Shown: piece by piece, positions 1 through 7,531 of the stretch
Numbering within the stretch: position 1 is the stretch's first letter
Layout: each line of letters begins with the position of its first letter
NCBI GenBank assembly: GCA_041498155.1
Contig: JBGQHV010000095.1
Coordinates: 1-12,546, forward strand
DNA from: DASTHG01 sp041498155
GTDB taxonomy: Bacteria; Gemmatimonadota; Gemmatimonadetes; Gemmatimonadales; GWC2-71-9
DNA: 12,546 nucleotides
Reading direction: 5' to 3'
The notes under the pieces: generated by a model
Database searches by the model: none
The model's input: only the letters and a program-made list of their open reading frames with translations
What the model was told of the DNA's origin: nothing
Translations under genes and position numbers: made by a program

Positions 1-2463
1 AGCGCGCATGTCCACGTACCGCTTGACCGCCTCGTGGCGGATGACGCTGGGACCCGATACGACGCGGACGTGCGCCACATCGCCCAGCCGCACGTGCCCG
101 CCGCTGGGGGTGTCGACAATCAGGTCGCGCAGGCTGTTGAGGCTCTGTCGTGTTTCCGGCGTGCTCCACACCACGACGTCGAACACCTTCTGGTCCTCGA
201 ACACATTGCCGACCTGCAGGCCCGAAAACATGGTCGCGGCGGCGCGGCGCACATCGCCGGGCTTGATGCCGTGGTGCAGCGCGGCGTTGAGATCGACCTC
301 GACTTCCAGGACGGGCTGCCGCGCCGGAAGATCCAGCCGGAACTCCGACAGGCCCTCGATCCCCGTCAGCGCGGTGCGGACGTCCCCGGCCGCGCGGCGC
401 AGCACGTCATCGGCACCGCCGTACACGCGGACGACCATGGAGTCATTCCAACGCGCCGCGATCTCCCGGCTCCGATCCTTCAGGTAGGTCGCCACGTCGT
501 GGCGAAGCCCTGGGTAACCCCCGACCACCTCGTCGACGCGCCCGACGGTCTGCTCATACGGCGCGCCGGCGGCGACGGTGACCCATATCTCCGCCGAGCT
601 CACGTTGACCACCTCGTCGCCGAAGATGGCCCGGCCCACGTGGGCCCCGGCGTTCTCGATACCGGGAAGGGCGCGCAGCTCGTGCGTCATGCGCCCCGCG
701 ATCCGGCTCATTTCCGGTTGCGAGGTACCGGGGGCGCTCCGCAGATGGATCAGCAGGTCCCGCTCCTTGAAGGAGGGGAGCACGGATCGCGCGAGGAAGG
801 GGGAAACCACGAAGCCCAGCGCGACCATGAGCGCCAGGCCCACGAGCGCCACGCGCGGTCGTCCGATAAACCGGGACAATGCCCGCTCGTAGACCCGGTA
901 GAGCCAGCCCGCGACCGGCGACTCGCGACGACCGAGCGGGGCGCGCCCGAGGAGCAGGAGTCCCAACGCCGGCGTGACGATCAGCGCCACCGCCAGGGAC
1001 CCCAGCACCGCCAGTCCGTAGGAGATGGCCAACGGCCGGGAGAACGCGGCGGGCAAGTCGGCGACAAAAAAGACGGGAGACACCGCCAGCAGGGCGATCA
1101 GCGTGCCGAACAGCATGGCACCCCACATCCCGGCCGACGTCTCGAGAATGACGGTGGCCGCGGATTGGGTACCGCCCGCCTGGCGGCGCTCTCGCAGTCG
1201 CCGCGCCAAGGTGTCGACGTGCAGGATCGCGTCGTCCACGATGACGCCGAGGGCCATGCAGAGCCCCGCCACCATCATCACGTTCGTCGAGGCGCCGCGC
1301 AGGTACAGCACCACCCCGGCCGCCACGATCGACAGGGGGATCGCCACGACGCTGATCACGGTGGTGCGCCAGTCATAGAAGAAGGCGGCCAGAATCAGCA
1401 CCACCAGGGCAAACCCGACGAGCACGGCGACGCCCAGGTTGTGGATCGACGTGTCGACGAAGCCGGTCGGTCGAAAGATCTTCGAGTCGAGCTCCAAACC
1501 GGTCAGACCCGGCCGTAGCTCCGCGAGGGCGTCCTCCAACCCACGCGTCACATCCCGCATGTTGGCGCCGGGAAACCGGTCCACGACCATCATGAGGTTG
1601 GAGCCGTCGTTGGTGAAGGCATCCCCGATCAGCGGCTGATGACCTTCCACCACGCGCGCCACGTCCCCCAGGCGCACGCCGGTGGCCTCGATCGGCACCT
1701 GGGCCAGACCTTCCGGCGACACGATCGGCAGGATGTGCCGGATCCCGAGCCGCTGATTGGCGTTGTCGATGAACCCGCCGGTTCCCGGGGTCGAGGCTTC
1801 GACGAAGCTCAGCGACGACACCCAGAGCGCGTTGCCCGTGGTCTCGAGGACCTGGAGCAGCGACACGTGACGATCGCGCAGCCGGGCGGGATCGACCAGG
1901 ACCTGGAGCTGCCGGTCTCGTTGCCCCCAGATCGCCACGTTCGCGACGCCGGGCACTCCCAGCAGGCGCGGCCCGATCGTCCAGCGGGCGAGCACGGACA
2001 TCTGGATCAGCGACAGCGTCTTCGACGAGAGCCCGATCATCATCACGCGCCCCGTGGACGACAGGGGCTGGATCATCGTCGGCGGCCGCGAAACGTGCGG
2101 CAGCGCGAACGCCTGGGTGAGGCGCTCCGACACCATCTGCCGGGCCCGCATCAGGTCGGTCCCGGGGTTGAAGGTGAGGACGATCGAGGACATGCCGGGC
2201 ACCGACTCGGAGCGGATGGTCTGCAGCCAGGGCACGCCATTGAGCAGGTCCTGCTCCAGGCCGAGCGTGATCAGCTGCTCCACCTCCTCGGCGGAGAGCC
2301 CCAGGGCTTCGGTCTGGATCTCCACGGAGGGTGGCGTGAATTCGGGAAGGATTTCCACCGGCGCGTCACGCAGCTGCCTGATGCCGAGCACCATCGTCAC
2401 CGCGGCGATCACCACCACGAGGAGTCGGTATTTCAGACTCGACGCAACGATCGAGCGCATCAT
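1..2463 (-). CDS. Efflux RND transporter permease, CusA/CzcA type (3' end beyond window)
   Basis: Inner-membrane proton-driven pump subunit of the resistance-nodulation-division superfamily. It would normally export substrate through a periplasmic adaptor and an outer-membrane channel. The 821 visible codons run off position 1; by analogy with homologues of about 1040 residues, some 200 C-terminal residues are missing. TM1 (about residues 12-30) is followed by a CusA-like stretch (PVEILPEFTPPSVEIQTEA, then LSAEEVEQLIT) and the first porter domain. TM segments lie near 342-362, 368-387, 398-418, 445-466, 477-500 and 537-556, then the second periplasmic domain begins. TM4 carries VIVDDAILHVD, with Asp410, Asp411 and Asp417 as likely proton-relay residues. 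The start is the first of two adjacent ATGs, chosen because GGGGAGGG lies 8 bases upstream. It begins 24 bases after the DUF5916 gene's stop, so the two are probably co-transcribed. The family is clear; the substrate (metal or organic compound) is not. Confidence 0.9.
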   Translation of the reverse strand, partial: MMRSIVASSLKYRLLVVVIAAVTMVLGIRQLRDAPVEILPEFTPPSVEIQTEALGLSAEEVEQLITLGLEQDLLNGVPWLQTIRSESVPGMSSIVLTFNPGTDLMRARQMVSERLTQAFALPHVSRPPTMIQPLSSTGRVMMIGLSSKTLSLIQMSVLARWTIGPRLLGVPGVANVAIWGQRDRQLQVLVDPARLRDRHVSLLQVLETTGNALWVSSLSFVEASTPGTGGFIDNANQRLGIRHILPIVSPEGLAQVPIEATGVRLGDVARVVEGHQPLIGDAFTNDGSNLMMVVDRFPGANMRDVTRGLEDALAELRPGLTGLELDSKIFRPTGFVDTSIHNLGVAVLVGFALVVLILAAFFYDWRTTVISVVAIPLSIVAAGVVLYLRGASTNVMMVAGLCMALGVIVDDAILHVDTLARRLRERRQAGGTQSAATVILETSAGMWGAMLFGTLIALLAVSPVFFVADLPAAFSRPLAISYGLAVLGSLAVALIVTPALGLLLLGRAPLGRRESPVAGWLYRVYERALSRFIGRPRVALVGLALMVALGFVVSPFLARSVLPSFKERDLLIHLRSAPGTSQPEMSRIAGRMTHELRALPGIENAGAHVGRAIFGDEVVNVSSAEIWVTVAAGAPYEQTVGRVDEVVGGYPGLRHDVATYLKDRSREIAARWNDSMVVRVYGGADDVLRRAAGDVRTALTGIEGLSEFRLDLPARQPVLEVEVDLNAALHHGIKPGDVRRAAATMFSGLQVGNVFEDQKVFDVVVWSTPETRQSLNSLRDLIVDTPSGGHVRLGDVAHVRVVSGPSVIRHEAVKRYVDMRA

Positions 2464-2487
2464 GGGACGAGCCCTCCCCAGAGCTTC

Positions 2488-5367
2488 CTAGAAGCGGTAG
2501 GCATACTGAGCTTTCACCAGCAGCTGGTTGGATTCGAACGCGAAGCGATCGTTGAGATTGCGCAGCATGTTGTGGTTGAACACGACGAACAGCTCGCCCA
2601 GCGGATTGAAGGTCCAGCGCATCCGCGTGTTGGTGCCGAGACTGCGGCTCTCATTGTCGTACTGGACGAAACTCGCGACCTGCAGGTCGGCCGACACGTT
2701 CACCTGTACTCGGCCGCTGTAGAGCCGCTGAATGAAGTTTCCGCCGGGCAACTGGGCGCTGTGGCGCTCCATGCCCAGCTCCGCGGTCAGGAACGCCGAC
2801 GGCTTCATGCGCAGCGTCATCTCGAGGCTGTTCAGCGTGCCGCCGTAGAAACTCCCCGTGTGAAACGTCGCCTCGCCGTTGAAGCGACGCTTGGACGCCA
2901 GGGCGAGCTGCACGTTGTAGCTGGTCCACCGGTAGACGTCCGCGGGTACGACCACCGTCGTGGTGTTGGAGCTGAACAGCTCGAAGTCCTCCGTGGGCCG
3001 GTCACCTTCCGGCTCGATGCTGAACTCGAACCGATCGCCGCTCTCCAGCTGCCAGTCGAGCGGCTTGATCTCCACGAGATAGCTCTCCCAGTGGCCACCG
3101 AGGTCGCTCACGATCGACGGATTGAACTCGAAGAACATCTGGCGGAGGATCGGCGAGTTCGGCCGCGGCATGAAAGCCGATTCCATCTGGAAGATCTGCA
3201 CGCCGGTCCGCGGCACGAACGCCAGCGAGGGACTGAAATCCTCGCCGATGTACTTGTATGCCACCGCGACGTCCCACAGGTCGTTGGGGTAGTCGATCAT
3301 CCCGCCGAACGCCTCGTCGGCGCCATCGGCGGAGTGGTTCTGCAGTCCCCAGGCTCCGATGAGCAGGTTCTTGTCGCCACGAAATTCGGAGGTCTGGAAG
3401 GTGAAGTCCACGCCACCCAACCAGCTGCCCGGGAGTCGCTGCGGGTCGCCGACCGTCGCGATCATGCCGACCGAAGATTCGGACAGCACGTTCTGCTTGA
3501 TCCGCACCACGCCCATCGTCGCGTCGGTGTTCAGCGTGTCCGCCCGGCGTGTGTGCACGGTCAGGGCGCCGACGTTCGTATTGCCGACCCGGCCGTTCAC
3601 CTTCACCCCGACCGAGATCGGGATCTCCAGCTGGTCCTCTTCTTCTCCCTGCAGGCCGATGCGGCGGCTCTGGAACGGGATCAGGTCTTCCCCGGTACCG
3701 AGGCCGAAGTCGAAGATGTCGGCCCCTTCGAGGAAGAAGGTCCGCTTCTCGGGGAACAGCAGGTCGAACCGCGTGAGATTGGTCTGCCGGGCATCGACTT
3801 CCGTTTCGGCGAAATCCGTGTTGATGGTGAGGGAGCCAACCAGATTCGAGCCCAGCTTCTTCGTCACGTCCAGACTGCCTTCCGCCTTGTAGACGCGGTC
3901 CTCGTCGGACGCGGGCCTGTTCGCATTGCCCACCAGACTGGGGCGAACGCTCAATCCGAGACCGAGATCGAACGGCGGCAGGTCGCTGAGCAACCCGGCG
4001 TGGCTGGTTTGATAGATCTCGTAGTCTCGGTTGGCGCCTGCCCACCGACTGGTCTCCAGCAGACGCTGCACGCTGCGCTGCACGTTGAATCCCCAGGCCG
4101 TGAGACCCGGCTTGAAGCTCAGACTCTTGATCGGGATCCGGATCTCCGCGCTCCAACCGGCGGCATCGCGCGACGTGGACGCCTCCCAGATGGCATCCCA
4201 ATCGGTGTTGACCTCTTCCCCCCGCTCCGCCACCAGACCGTCGAACCGGGCCCCATTCGGGTTGACCGCGAACACGTAGCCTGAGCGCCCGTCCTGAAAC
4301 GGATCGAGCACGATCAGCACGTAGTCCTCGAGCTCGAGATCGAAATCCCGCGTCTTGGCGAACGCGACGATGCCCGCCGGATTGCTGTCGTGGCACGTCA
4401 CCCCGAACACGATCTCGTTCGCATTGACCAGGATCTTCACCGTGGTCTGCCCGGCCGGCACGCCGCCTTCTTCCGGCTCGATGGTCGTGAGGTTCGCGAT
4501 CGAGTCCGCGTCGCGCCACGCCGCTTCGTCCAGCCGGCCATCGAGCTGGATGTCGCCGGCGAACCCCGTGACACGCACCGACCGCATGGCCCCGGCCGTG
4601 ACGTCGAAGGCCGCGCTCGCGACGTGCGCCATCCCCGCGGCGGTCGCGGTGAGCGTGTACCCTCGGGCTTCCATGTCGATGCTGAGCGTGGAAAACGTTG
4701 CGACCCCGGCTACCGCCATCACCGTCGTCGTGCCGGACAGCTCGGCCTCGTCGCTCCCCGTTCCGTCGGTGAGCTCCACGGTCACGTTGCCCGTGAAGCT
4801 TGCGACGGTGTTGCCGGCGGAATCCTGCACTGCGACGGCCACGTCCGGGCTCACCTTCGCGCCGGCGGCTGTGGCGCCGGGTTGGCGAATGAATGCGAGT
4901 CTGGTCAAGAGGGCGGCGGCGGGACTCGGATCGGCGGCGGGACTCGGATCGGCCGCCGACGCGGCGGTGATGTCGAAGGCGGCACTGGCGACGTCGGCAA
5001 AGCCATCGGCGGTTGCGGTGAGCGTGTACCCGGTGGCCGCTTCGTTGATGCTCAAGTCGGAAAATGTCGCGACGCCGGCGATGGCGGCGACCGTGGCGGT
5101 GCCGGAGAGCTCCGATTCGTCTCCGCCGGTCTCATCCGTGATCGTCAACGTCACGTTTCCCACAAAACTCGTGACGATCTGGCCGGCCGCGTCCTGCACC
5201 GCCACCTGGATCGGGGGACTGATCGCGGTCAGCGCGGCCGTAGCGCTGGGCTGCACGACGAAGACGAGCCGGCCGGGCGGCGTTTGCGCCGCCGCCGGAC
5301 CCGCCACGAGCAGTGCGACGAAGAGTGCAGCGCGCCAGGGAATGGAGCCCCGCAGGTTAGCCTTCAT
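2488..5367 (-). CDS. Secreted DUF5916/CBM9-like outer-membrane protein with two Ig-like repeats
   Basis: Predicted exported protein of 959 residues. Residues 1-28 form a signal peptide (positive start, hydrophobic ALFVALLVAG, AAAQ cleavage region). Residues 33-136 and 156-259 are two Ig-like modules of equal length, joined by a linker containing DPSPAADPSPAA. Residues about 268-470 resemble the CBM9-like sugar-binding fold (LDGRLDEAAW, then DDYxx-type core and VFAVNPNGARFDG). From about 485 the sequence matches the DUF5916 family (LFPEKRTFFLEGADIFDFG), followed by alternating strands and a C-terminal YAYRF, as expected for an outer-membrane beta-barrel. This ATG is preferred over an in-frame ATG 237 bases upstream because the signal peptide begins here and the upstream extension is low-complexity and Arg-rich. 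Only a weak ribosome site (CGAGG) is visible. The gene leads an operon with the RND permease. The function of DUF5916 proteins is not established; roles in glycan binding or outer-membrane transport are possible. Confidence 0.88.
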   Translation of the reverse strand: MKANLRGSIPWRAALFVALLVAGPAAAQTPPGRLVFVVQPSATAALTAISPPIQVAVQDAAGQIVTSFVGNVTLTITDETGGDESELSGTATVAAIAGVATFSDLSINEAATGYTLTATADGFADVASAAFDITAASAADPSPAADPSPAAALLTRLAFIRQPGATAAGAKVSPDVAVAVQDSAGNTVASFTGNVTVELTDGTGSDEAELSGTTTVMAVAGVATFSTLSIDMEARGYTLTATAAGMAHVASAAFDVTAGAMRSVRVTGFAGDIQLDGRLDEAAWRDADSIANLTTIEPEEGGVPAGQTTVKILVNANEIVFGVTCHDSNPAGIVAFAKTRDFDLELEDYVLIVLDPFQDGRSGYVFAVNPNGARFDGLVAERGEEVNTDWDAIWEASTSRDAAGWSAEIRIPIKSLSFKPGLTAWGFNVQRSVQRLLETSRWAGANRDYEIYQTSHAGLLSDLPPFDLGLGLSVRPSLVGNANRPASDEDRVYKAEGSLDVTKKLGSNLVGSLTINTDFAETEVDARQTNLTRFDLLFPEKRTFFLEGADIFDFGLGTGEDLIPFQSRRIGLQGEEEDQLEIPISVGVKVNGRVGNTNVGALTVHTRRADTLNTDATMGVVRIKQNVLSESSVGMIATVGDPQRLPGSWLGGVDFTFQTSEFRGDKNLLIGAWGLQNHSADGADEAFGGMIDYPNDLWDVAVAYKYIGEDFSPSLAFVPRTGVQIFQMESAFMPRPNSPILRQMFFEFNPSIVSDLGGHWESYLVEIKPLDWQLESGDRFEFSIEPEGDRPTEDFELFSSNTTTVVVPADVYRWTSYNVQLALASKRRFNGEATFHTGSFYGGTLNSLEMTLRMKPSAFLTAELGMERHSAQLPGGNFIQRLYSGRVQVNVSADLQVASFVQYDNESRSLGTNTRMRWTFNPLGELFVVFNHNMLRNLNDRFAFESNQLLVKAQYAYRF
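4591..4902 (-). repeat. Second Ig-like module of the DUF5916 protein (104 residues)
   Basis: This stretch encodes residues 156-259, starting RLAFIRQPGATAAG and ending SAAFDVTAG. It aligns without gaps to residues 33-136 with 69 of 104 positions identical by my count. Shared blocks include GYTLTATA, AGVATFS, VASAAFD and ELSGT. Parts are also conserved at the DNA level, for example gtgagcgtgtaccc in both copies. It is an intragenic duplication of a bacterial Ig-like or adhesin-type domain. Confidence 0.85.
4915..4950 (-). repeat. 18-bp tandem repeat, two copies, in the inter-module linker
   Basis: The unit ggcggcgggactcggatc occurs twice back to back. On the coding strand it encodes DPSPAA twice, extending the Pro/Ala-rich linker between the two Ig-like modules. 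Eighteen bases is a whole number of codons, so gain or loss of units would keep the frame and only change linker length. Confidence 0.9.
4960..5271 (-). repeat. First Ig-like module of the DUF5916 protein (104 residues)
   Basis: Encodes residues 33-136, directly after the signal peptide, starting RLVFVVQPSATAAL and ending SAAFDITAA. It pairs with the module at 4591-4902 at about 66% identity with no gap. The V-QP start, the PxxxAVQDxAG motif and the TLTATA strand are typical of tandem Ig-like beta-sandwich domains on secreted bacterial proteins. Such domains usually act as spacers or adhesive modules. Confidence 0.85.
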
Positions 5368-5760
5368 GGCGCCTCGTAGTAGGTTGCCGACGACAAACGA
5401 AGACACACACGTCGCTACTGCACACCGCCCTCCGGGCCGCCCGTCGCAAGTTTTGCGCTGACTGTTCGGCTCGATCCGGGCGGCGCGCGCGCCCGCGACG
5501 TGAGTTATCCGGGGAGATAGTCGGTCGGTTTGCGATTCCGCCGTCGACACCACGGGATTAGACCCATCGGGTGAGCAACGGTCGTCTCGCTCACTCGATC
5601 GCACTATAGACGGCGGGATATGGCCGCCTATAACTCCCGGCCATCGACCCTATTGCCGAGGGCTTGCCGCACTGCGGCTGGCGCGCCACAACAACTCCGG
5701 CTATCCGCGCTCCGGCGCGGCCGGTATCTTGCTCCACCTCGTAAGTCGACGAGCCTCACG
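5368..5760. other. Divergent intergenic region, likely promoters both ways
   Basis: About 390 bases separate the divergent DUF5916 protein and histidine kinase starts. It contains a perfect 12-bp GC palindrome (ggcgcgcgcgcc, 5482-5493), an imperfect inverted repeat (5605-5632) and a short hairpin-capable sequence (ccgcgc-tccg-gcgcgg, 5705-5720) some 40 bases before the kinase start. The reading frame of the kinase stays open back to an ATG at 5620, and that of the DUF5916 gene back to 5604. Neither extension looks like protein-domain sequence. I see no convincing -35/-10 pair on either strand and no RNA gene. Promoters are expected here from the gene layout, not from a motif. Confidence 0.5.
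5605..5632. repeat. Imperfect inverted repeat, possible operator
   Basis: tatagacggc (5605-5614) and gccgcctata (5623-5632) are inverted copies matching at 9 of 10 positions, with an 8-base spacer. The TA-rich outer ends stand out in a GC-rich region. It lies between the divergent starts, as a dimeric regulator site would, and could bind the neighbouring LuxR-type regulator. That link is only inferred from proximity. Confidence 0.35.
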
Positions 5761-7530
5761 ATGGACCTTCGCGCGCAGCTGGGACTCTGGGGTGCCGGCC
5801 ATACGGCGGCCACCGTGAGCGGGAGGCTGGTGGGCACGGACTACGCCCCCCGCATCCGCGCCGAGCGCTTGATCGCGTCCAGCCGAGTGGTGCTGGCGGT
5901 CTCCTCCCTCCTGGCTGTCTGGCTGGATCCCTACACCCCGGACGTGCACCAGCAGACGACCTACGTGCTGCTGGTGGGGTACTCGACGTTCGCGCTGATC
6001 GTCGCCGCCGTCGCCTGGCTGGCCAACGGGCCCCTGTATCGGCTGGGGCTCGCCACGCATGCGCTGGACCTGTTGCTGTTCTCCGTCCTGACGTATCTGA
6101 CGGAAGGTCCGACCAGTCCATTCTTCACGTATTTCACGTTCGCCATCGTCGCCGCCACCCTGCGCTGGCAGTGGCGCGGCGCGTTGTGGACCGCGGCGGC
6201 TGCCCTCGTGATGTTCAACGGCACCGGCATCTTCGCCGCCGAGGTGATGAACGATCCCGCGTTCGAAGAGAACCGCTTCGTCATTCGGAGCGTCTACCTG
6301 GCGGTGATGGCCGGCCTGCTCGGCTACCTCGGCGCCTATGAAGAACGGCGCCGCCGCGAGATGTCCGAGCTCGCCGCATGGCCTCCGCACCGCGGCCGCA
6401 GCGCCGACTTGCCGCAACCCGAGGTGCTCGAGAGCGCTGCGCGGATCCTCGGGGCGCGCCGGGTGCTGCTCGCCTGGGAAGAGCCGGAAGAACCCTGGCT
6501 CCACCTCGCCTCATGGTCCGATGGCGATTTCCGTTCCTGGCGGGAGGCGCCAGAAACGTTCCAACCGGTCGTGGCCGAGCCGCTCGCCGACCTGGCGTTC
6601 CTTTCGAAGGATGTCGGCGCGCCGGCACCGATCGTCCTGCACCACGCCCCCCACGTCACCCAGAGCTGGCGTGGGACACCGATCCACCCCGCCATGCAGG
6701 CGCGGTTCGCCATGACGTCGGTGCTCTGCCTGCCGCTCCGGAGCGAATGTGTGGTCGGCCATTTGCTCGCGCTGGACAAGCCCGGCATGACGGCGGACGA
6801 CCTCTTGCTCGGCGAGGTCGTCGCGCACGAAGTGGCCACTTCGATGGACCAGTCCCTGCTCTCCCGGCGCCTCCGCCATGCGGCAGCGATCGAGGAGCGC
6901 AATCGCCTGTCGCGGGACTTGCACGATGGGGTGCTCCAGTCGCTCACCGGCGCGGCGCTCCAGCTCGAGACCGTCCAGCGTCTCTGGGAAACGGAGCCTG
7001 CCGCGGCCCGGGAGCGGCTGTCGGCGATCCAGCGTCTCATCGTGGACGAGCAGCGCGACCTCCGATTCTTCATCCGCTTCTCCAAGGTCGCGCCGTTCGG
7101 ACTGGCGGCGGGGAACGCGGGCCTCAATGCCACGTTGCGCCAGCTGGTGTCCCGGTTGGAAGGCCTGTGGGGACTGCGGGTGGAGCTGCACCTGGAGCAC
7201 TTCGACGACCTTTCGTCCGATGCTCTCGCCTATGACATCTGCTTCATCGTCCAGGAGGCGCTCGTGAACGCCGCTCGGCACGCTGCCGCCTCGGAAGTGC
7301 GCGTCGCAGTCGCCAAGCAGAATGGCCACGTGCACGTCGCCGTGACCGACAACGGACGTGGGTTTCCGTTCGAGGGGGACTACGATCACGCCAGGCTCGA
7401 TGCACTGCAGCTGGGGCCGGTCATGTTGAAGGAGCGGGTCAAGGCGCTGGGCGGGACCGTGGCGATTCGATCGACGCCGGCCGGCGCCCACCTCGACATC
7501 AGTCTGCCGCGCAGTCTCCGGGACGGATAG
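5761..7530 (+). CDS. Membrane-bound sensor histidine kinase, NarL-partner type (HisKA_3)
   Basis: Two-component sensor of 589 residues. Six predicted membrane segments (about 38-55, 68-88, 95-113, 119-134, 140-160, 174-193) form an integral-membrane input domain with little periplasmic sequence. A GAF-like region follows (about 210-365). The dimerisation domain contains ERNRLSRDLHDGVLQ with phospho-acceptor His388. The ATPase domain has an N-box (QEALVNAARHA, Asn503), a G1 box (DNGRGF, 530-535) and a final GERV-like LKERVKALGGTVAI. This architecture is typical of kinases that phosphorylate NarL/FixJ regulators, and one lies a single base downstream. The start is uncertain. ATG 5761 is chosen because residues before it (from an in-frame ATG at 5620) are compositionally poor and the 5620 ATG sits inside an inverted repeat; no good ribosome site supports either. 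The stimulus is unknown; a membrane or lipid-soluble signal is possible. Confidence 0.9.
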   Translation: MDLRAQLGLWGAGHTAATVSGRLVGTDYAPRIRAERLIASSRVVLAVSSLLAVWLDPYTPDVHQQTTYVLLVGYSTFALIVAAVAWLANGPLYRLGLATHALDLLLFSVLTYLTEGPTSPFFTYFTFAIVAATLRWQWRGALWTAAAALVMFNGTGIFAAEVMNDPAFEENRFVIRSVYLAVMAGLLGYLGAYEERRRREMSELAAWPPHRGRSADLPQPEVLESAARILGARRVLLAWEEPEEPWLHLASWSDGDFRSWREAPETFQPVVAEPLADLAFLSKDVGAPAPIVLHHAPHVTQSWRGTPIHPAMQARFAMTSVLCLPLRSECVVGHLLALDKPGMTADDLLLGEVVAHEVATSMDQSLLSRRLRHAAAIEERNRLSRDLHDGVLQSLTGAALQLETVQRLWETEPAAARERLSAIQRLIVDEQRDLRFFIRFSKVAPFGLAAGNAGLNATLRQLVSRLEGLWGLRVELHLEHFDDLSSDALAYDICFIVQEALVNAARHAAASEVRVAVAKQNGHVHVAVTDNGRGFPFEGDYDHARLDALQLGPVMLKERVKALGGTVAIRSTPAGAHLDISLPRSLRDG

Positions 7531-7531
7531 G

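Noticed and set aside
34..1518. Plus-strand open frame of 494 codons
   Set aside because: Antisense to the RND permease; the translation is low-complexity and rich in Arg, Gln and His, with no recognisable motif.
1639..4284. Very long plus-strand open frame (881 codons) opposite the RND and DUF5916 genes
   Set aside because: It spans the boundary between two clear minus-strand genes, and its His/Arg/Gln-rich translation resembles no domain. Long antisense open frames are expected in GC-rich DNA with strong third-position bias.
3002..4519. Minus-strand open frame of 505 codons in an alternative frame
   Set aside because: Arg/Gly-rich shadow of the DUF5916 gene, which has clear domain matches in its own frame.
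5365..5604. 79-residue N-terminal extension of the DUF5916 protein from an ATG at 5604
   Set aside because: A clean signal peptide starts at 5367 and the extension has no secretion signal or domain character.
5620..5760. 47-residue N-terminal extension of the histidine kinase
   Set aside because: The ATG lies inside an inverted repeat and the extension has no domain-like sequence; not fully excluded, since the 5761 start also lacks a good ribosome site.
6511..7491. Minus-strand open frames opposite the histidine kinase (265 and 326 codons)
   Set aside because: They overlap a gene with all histidine-kinase motifs intact, and their translations show no family features.
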